The translations under genes were made by a program, and so were the position numbers. Below are positions 60,548 through 64,000 of a stretch of 64,000 nt of DNA, piece by piece; positions within the stretch are counted from its first letter, which is position 1; each line of letters begins with the position of its first letter. The notes below the pieces were generated by a model. The model did not search any database. It was not told the origin of the DNA and worked only from the letters and a program-made list of their open reading frames with translations. Source of the DNA: an uncultured Paludibaculum sp. (GTDB taxonomy: Bacteria; Acidobacteriota; Terriglobia; Bryobacterales; Bryobacteraceae); assembly GCF_963665245.1 (NCBI RefSeq), contig NZ_OY762269.1:3292501-3356500 (forward strand), in the 5' to 3' direction.

Positions 60548-61200
60548 GCGAGGCGGCTCCTCAGCCAGGCGAACCAGGCATCGAGGCCCTCTCCGGTCCG
60601 GCAGGAGACAGGAAAGGTGACCAGGCCGGGGTTGAGCGTCTCGACACCGCGCCGGAAGTAGTCCATGCGGAAGTCGACGTAGGGGAGCAGGTCGATCTTG
60701 TTGATCACCAGGACGTCCACGCCCGAGTACATCTTGGGGTACTTGTAAGGCTTGTCGTCGCCTTCGGGAATGGAGGCGATGAGGACGCTCTGGTGGGCCC
60801 CGAGTTGCCAGGCCGAGGGGCATACGAGGTTGCCGACGTTCTCGATGATCAGCAGGCGGATCTGCTCCAACGGCAGCAGGGCCAGGGCGTCGCGCACCAT
60901 GGCGGCTTCCAGGTGGCACTTGCCGCCGGTGTTGATGTGAACGGAGAGTGCTCCGGCGCGCTGGCTGCGCTCGGCGTCGAAGGCGGCTTCGGAGGTGTCG
61001 CCATTGACCATGGCCACGGGCAGAGTGTCCTTGAGGGCGGCGGCGGTGCGTTCGACGAGCGAAGTCTTGCCGGCGCCTGGCGAGGCCATCAGATTCAAGG
61101 AGAAGATGCCGAGGGCGTCGAGGCGGGCGCGCGTGGCGGCGGCCACGGAATCGTTGGCGGAGAGGACCTTTTCGACGACGGGGATGCGGACGGGGTTCAT
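60544..61200 (-). CDS. hypB: hydrogenase nickel incorporation GTPase HypB
   Basis: A 218-residue GTPase that delivers nickel. The P-loop NLMASPGAGKTSLVERTAAA, the switch region NGDTSEAAFDAERSQR and the metal-binding motif INTGGKCHLEAAMV (Cys-His) are intact, as is VLVINKIDLLPYVDF for guanine recognition. It lacks the His-rich nickel-storage stretch of some HypB proteins. Coupled to hypA upstream by a 4 bp overlap and to the protease gene by GTGA. Confidence 0.96.
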   Translation of the reverse strand: MNPVRIPVVEKVLSANDSVAAATRARLDALGIFSLNLMASPGAGKTSLVERTAAALKDTLPVAMVNGDTSEAAFDAERSQRAGALSVHINTGGKCHLEAAMVRDALALLPLEQIRLLIIENVGNLVCPSAWQLGAHQSVLIASIPEGDDKPYKYPKMYSGVDVLVINKIDLLPYVDFRMDYFRRGVETLNPGLVTFPVSCRTGEGLDAWFAWLRSRLA

Positions 61201-61532
61201 TCGAACACCTCGATGGAATCAACGTAGCAGTCTTTACCGCCGGCGGGCAGGGCGCTGGCCGATTGGCAGTGCGGGCAGATGAAGTCGCGCGAGCGGACGG
61301 GAAAGCGTTGGTGACAGTCGAGGCAGAGCAGTTCGCCGGGTTCGCGGGCAAACTGGAGAACGGCGCCTTCGGCCGCGGTGCCAGTGCTCAGCTCCTTCCA
61401 GAAGAGCTCGATGGATTCGTCGACATAGGACGAGAGTTCCCCGATCACGAGATGGACGGAGGCCAGGCGGCGGCCGGCGGCATGACGCAGAGCGATCTCC
61501 AAGATCGACTCAGTGATGGAGAGCTCATGCAT
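61197..61532 (-). CDS. hypA: hydrogenase maturation protein HypA
   Basis: A 111-residue nickel metallochaperone. MHELSITESILEIALRHAAG contains the N-terminal nickel-binding MHE, and ELLCLDCHQRF with FICPHCQSAS forms the zinc ribbon. Acts with HypB. Start at 61532, overlapping hypC by 8 bp and hypB by 4 bp. The longer frame from 61712 is inside hypC. Confidence 0.95.
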   Translation of the reverse strand: MHELSITESILEIALRHAAGRRLASVHLVIGELSSYVDESIELFWKELSTGTAAEGAVLQFAREPGELLCLDCHQRFPVRSRDFICPHCQSASALPAGGKDCYVDSIEVFE

Positions 61533-61779
61533 TGGGAGCTTGTTCGTCCGCGAGGTCGCCCATCTCGTGGAGGATCTTGAGCGTGCGCTGTGCCTCCACT
61601 TCGTCAATGGTCTGGATGGCGAAGCCGGCATGCACCAGGACGAAGTCGCCCGTGCGGGCTTCGGGCACGTAAGCGAGCGAGATCTCCTTGACGATGCCGT
61701 CGAAGGAGACACGGGCCATGCGTGTGATGTCGTCGCCGCCTTGCAGCGACAGGATTTGTCCAGGTACGGCTAGGCACAT
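61525..61779 (-). CDS. hypC: hydrogenase assembly chaperone HypC
   Basis: An 84-residue protein beginning MCLAVPGQILSLQGGDD, where the N-terminal cysteine binds the iron-cyanide intermediate together with HypD. The C-terminus KILHEMGDLADEQ is normal. It overlaps hypF by 10 bp and hypA by 8 bp. HypD, its usual partner, is not in the window. Confidence 0.96.
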   Translation of the reverse strand: MCLAVPGQILSLQGGDDITRMARVSFDGIVKEISLAYVPEARTGDFVLVHAGFAIQTIDEVEAQRTLKILHEMGDLADEQAPNA

Positions 61780-63962
61780 AGGGAAGGCTCCTGGCGGCGG
61801 AGAGCGGCCGCCAGTATCTGTCCGGCGGCGATTCCACCGTCGTTGGGTGGGATGGTCTGATGCGTGAATACGCGGAAACCGGCGTCGCGCAGGCGGGTGG
61901 CGGCCAGTTCGGTGAGCATGGCGTTTTGGAAACAGCCGCCCGTGAGGAGCACCTGCTCGATGCCAATGGCCTGCGCCTGGTGCAGGATGAGATTGGCCAG
62001 GGCGTGATGAAAACAGGCGGCGCGCGCGGGCACCGGGTGGGCCGGGTTGGCCAGAATTTCGAAAAGCGGCTGCCAGTCGGTGGAAGGGGGCGGCGGCTCG
62101 CAGGGCGTCGCCTTGCGCGCCGCGAATTCAAGCAGCATGGCCGCTTCGCCCTCAAAGCTGGAAACCGGGCAGAGGCCCAGCAGCGCGGCGGCGGCATCGA
62201 AGAGGCGACCGGCGCTGGTGGTGATTGGACTGTTCAGACCGGTGACGAGCATCTGATGGAGCACGTCGAACTGGTTGGGCTGGAAGAGCGCCTTGGCCAG
62301 TCCGGCGCGTCCGAACTCATGGAGGACTCCCAATAGAGAGCGGCGTGGCTCGCGCACGGCCTGGTCTCCGCCGGGCAGGCGGAACGAACGCAGGTGGGCG
62401 GCCCGGGTGATGCAGCGGTCGCGAAGGACGAGAAACTCACCGCCCCAGATGGTGCCGTCATGGCCGTAGCCGGTGCCGTCCCAGGCCACGCCCAGCAGCG
62501 GACCTTGGATGCCGTGCTCCAGCACTCCGGCCAACAGGTGGGCTTCGTGATGCTGCACGGCTTCGACGGGCAGGTTGAGTTCGCGGGCGGCCCGGGTGGA
62601 ACCGTAGCCGGGGTGGAGGTCGCAGGCGGCGAGTTGCGGCTTCAATTGGTAGGTGCGGCGGAGGTCCTCCACGGTGCGGGCGTGGTTCTCCAGGGCGGGC
62701 AACGTCTCCATGTCTCCCAGATGCTGGCTGAGGAAGACGTTGCGGCCGCGGGAGAAGGCCACGGCGTTCTTCAGGTCCGCGCCGGTGGCAAGCGTTTCCG
62801 GCAGATCGAAGGCGGCCTGGAAGGGGAGCGGTGCGTAGCCGCGGGCGCGGCGCAGCAACACGGGCTGGCCGTCGATGAAGCGCACGATGGAGTCGTCGAC
62901 GGGGCGGAGAATGGGGCGGTTGTGAACGAGGAAGAGGTCGGCGATGCCCCGCAGGCGCTGCAGCGCCTCGTGTTCGTCGATGCAGAGCGGGTCGTCCGTC
63001 AGGTTTCCGCTGGTGGCGACGATGGGGCCCTGAAACTCGTCGAGCAGGAGAGCATGCAGAGGCGAGTAGGGGCTCATCAGGCCGAGGAACGGGTTGCCGG
63101 GGGCGATCTCGTCGGGCAGGAGTCCACGGCGCTCAATCAGCACGATGGGCGCCTGAGCAGAGCGGAGGAGGCGGTCGGCCTCGGGGCGGACCTGCCAGGC
63201 CGCCGTCATCACGGCAAACGGTTTTGTGGGCCGATGCTTGCGTTCCCGCAGCAACCGGATGGCGGACGCATCCTTCGCGTTGCAGCAGAGATGGAATCCG
63301 CCGATGCCCTTGATGGCGACGATGCGGCCGTCGCGCAGTGCCTGCACCGCGGCGAGTAGAGCGTCGTGGCACGTGGAAAGGACGGACCCATCGGCGGCCC
63401 AGAGAGCCAGTTGCGGTCCGCAGTGGGGGCAGCAGTTCGTCTGGGCGTGGAAGCGGCGATCGCTGGGGGTGTGATACTCGGCATCGCAGGCGGGGCACAT
63501 GGGGAAGTGCCGCATGGAGGTGAGGGGCCGGTCATAGGGCAGCCCCTCGACGATGGAGTAGCGTGGTCCGCAGTGTGTGCAGGTGGTGAAGGGATAGAGG
63601 TAACGCCGGTTGGCCGGGGTGCGGATGTCGGAGAGACAGGCGGCGCAGACGGCGAGGTCTGGCAGCAGGAAGGCGGAGGGTTCTCCGGTGGCGTCGCTGA
63701 GGTCGACTCGAAACGGCGCCATCCCCTGTTCCTCGATTTCCTCACACGTAAAGGACTCGACCAGGGCATGGGACGGCGGCGCTTCGCGAAGCTTCTGCTC
63801 CAGCCAGCGCACGACACGGGGTGGTCCTTCGGCCTCGATCACAACCCCATGGATGGAATTCTGGACGAAGCCGCCCAGACCCGCGGAGGAGGCGAGACGG
63901 TAGACGTGCGGGCGGAAGCCGACGCCTTGGACGGCTCCGCAGATACGGATGCGCAGACGCAT
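61770..63962 (-). CDS. hypF: carbamoyltransferase HypF
   Basis: A 730-residue complete enzyme that makes the cyanide ligand of the active site from carbamoyl phosphate. Acylphosphatase domain with GAVQGVGFRPHVYRLA at the N-terminus; two zinc fingers (CAACLSDIRTPANRRYLY with CTHCGPRYS, and CPACDAEYHTPSD with CPHCGPQ) at about 105-185; YrdC-like domain with GRIVAIKGIGGFHLCCNA; Kae1-like C-terminal domain with VEAVQHHEAHLLAGVLEHG and LLTGGCFQNAMLTEL. It ends 39 bases from the right edge of the window and begins the visible part of the maturation operon; hypD/hypE could lie further upstream. Confidence 0.96.
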   Translation of the reverse strand: MRLRIRICGAVQGVGFRPHVYRLASSAGLGGFVQNSIHGVVIEAEGPPRVVRWLEQKLREAPPSHALVESFTCEEIEEQGMAPFRVDLSDATGEPSAFLLPDLAVCAACLSDIRTPANRRYLYPFTTCTHCGPRYSIVEGLPYDRPLTSMRHFPMCPACDAEYHTPSDRRFHAQTNCCPHCGPQLALWAADGSVLSTCHDALLAAVQALRDGRIVAIKGIGGFHLCCNAKDASAIRLLRERKHRPTKPFAVMTAAWQVRPEADRLLRSAQAPIVLIERRGLLPDEIAPGNPFLGLMSPYSPLHALLLDEFQGPIVATSGNLTDDPLCIDEHEALQRLRGIADLFLVHNRPILRPVDDSIVRFIDGQPVLLRRARGYAPLPFQAAFDLPETLATGADLKNAVAFSRGRNVFLSQHLGDMETLPALENHARTVEDLRRTYQLKPQLAACDLHPGYGSTRAARELNLPVEAVQHHEAHLLAGVLEHGIQGPLLGVAWDGTGYGHDGTIWGGEFLVLRDRCITRAAHLRSFRLPGGDQAVREPRRSLLGVLHEFGRAGLAKALFQPNQFDVLHQMLVTGLNSPITTSAGRLFDAAAALLGLCPVSSFEGEAAMLLEFAARKATPCEPPPPSTDWQPLFEILANPAHPVPARAACFHHALANLILHQAQAIGIEQVLLTGGCFQNAMLTELAATRLRDAGFRVFTHQTIPPNDGGIAAGQILAAALRRQEPSLCA

Positions 63963-64000
63963 GAAGAACGCAAGTCCATCATATGCCGCGGGTGGGGCCG

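Overview
The window is about 64 kb of GC-rich DNA from a soil-type Acidobacterium, most likely of the Solibacter/Bryobacter/Paludibaculum group. This is inferred from gene content only: three very large MacB-like 'ADOP' permeases with PadR regulators, Tat- or Sec-exported sugar-metabolism proteins, a two-member paralogous family carrying an SRGP...EGKxRSA N-terminal motif, and a group-3b-like NiFe hydrogenase. Genes are tightly packed from about 18.7 kb onward and loosely packed before that.

Region 1 (1-18.6 kb) is accessory and decayed. It holds remnants of at least five toxin-antitoxin modules: a YafQ tail, an intact and a truncated DUF433/DUF5615 pair, a HigBA-like pair whose toxin has an in-frame stop, and a PIN toxin interrupted by what looks like a tRNA 3' end. 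It also has a ~300 bp dispersed repeat and several strong hairpins. Between these sit intact genes: a ketopantoate reductase-like enzyme, a GntR/ABC transporter operon with a 30 bp palindromic operator, a methyltransferase, a secreted esterase, a PadR/ADOP pair and a secreted ankyrin protein.

Region 2 (18.7-29.2 kb) runs on the + strand: an ArsR-like regulator with an SRPBCC protein, a secreted metallo-beta-lactamase-fold protein, tilS, ftsH, a HAD phosphatase, an exported TIM-barrel isomerase whose start codon lies in a 13 bp hairpin, and a 1010-residue extracellular nuclease with a lamin-tail domain.

Region 3 (29.2-36.7 kb, - strand) is a nearly complete histidine operon, hisI-G-D-C-HAD-B-H-F-A, followed by a DnaQ-like exonuclease. 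It is preceded by a 23-residue leader peptide with six consecutive His codons and an intrinsic terminator, a classic attenuator layout. hisE is not in the window.

Region 4 (36.9-55.3 kb) contains two more ADOP permeases, a PadR regulator with an EF-hand membrane protein, glycan enzymes (GH140-like, Gfo/Idh/MocA, GH36 alpha-galactosidase), a protein with two LAS-peptidase-like domains plus a peptidoglycan-binding domain, a PilZ protein, an OsmC peroxidase-like protein and a Tat-exported pyruvyltransferase-like protein.

Region 5 (55.3-64 kb, - strand) is a hydrogenase cluster: hypF-C-A-B, a maturation protease, then beta (Fe-S), a stand-alone cyclic-nucleotide-binding protein, gamma (FAD/NAD), delta (small) and alpha (large) subunits. 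hypD and hypE are not visible and may lie just beyond the right edge. All identifications come from reading motifs and remembered family features; no database search was possible.
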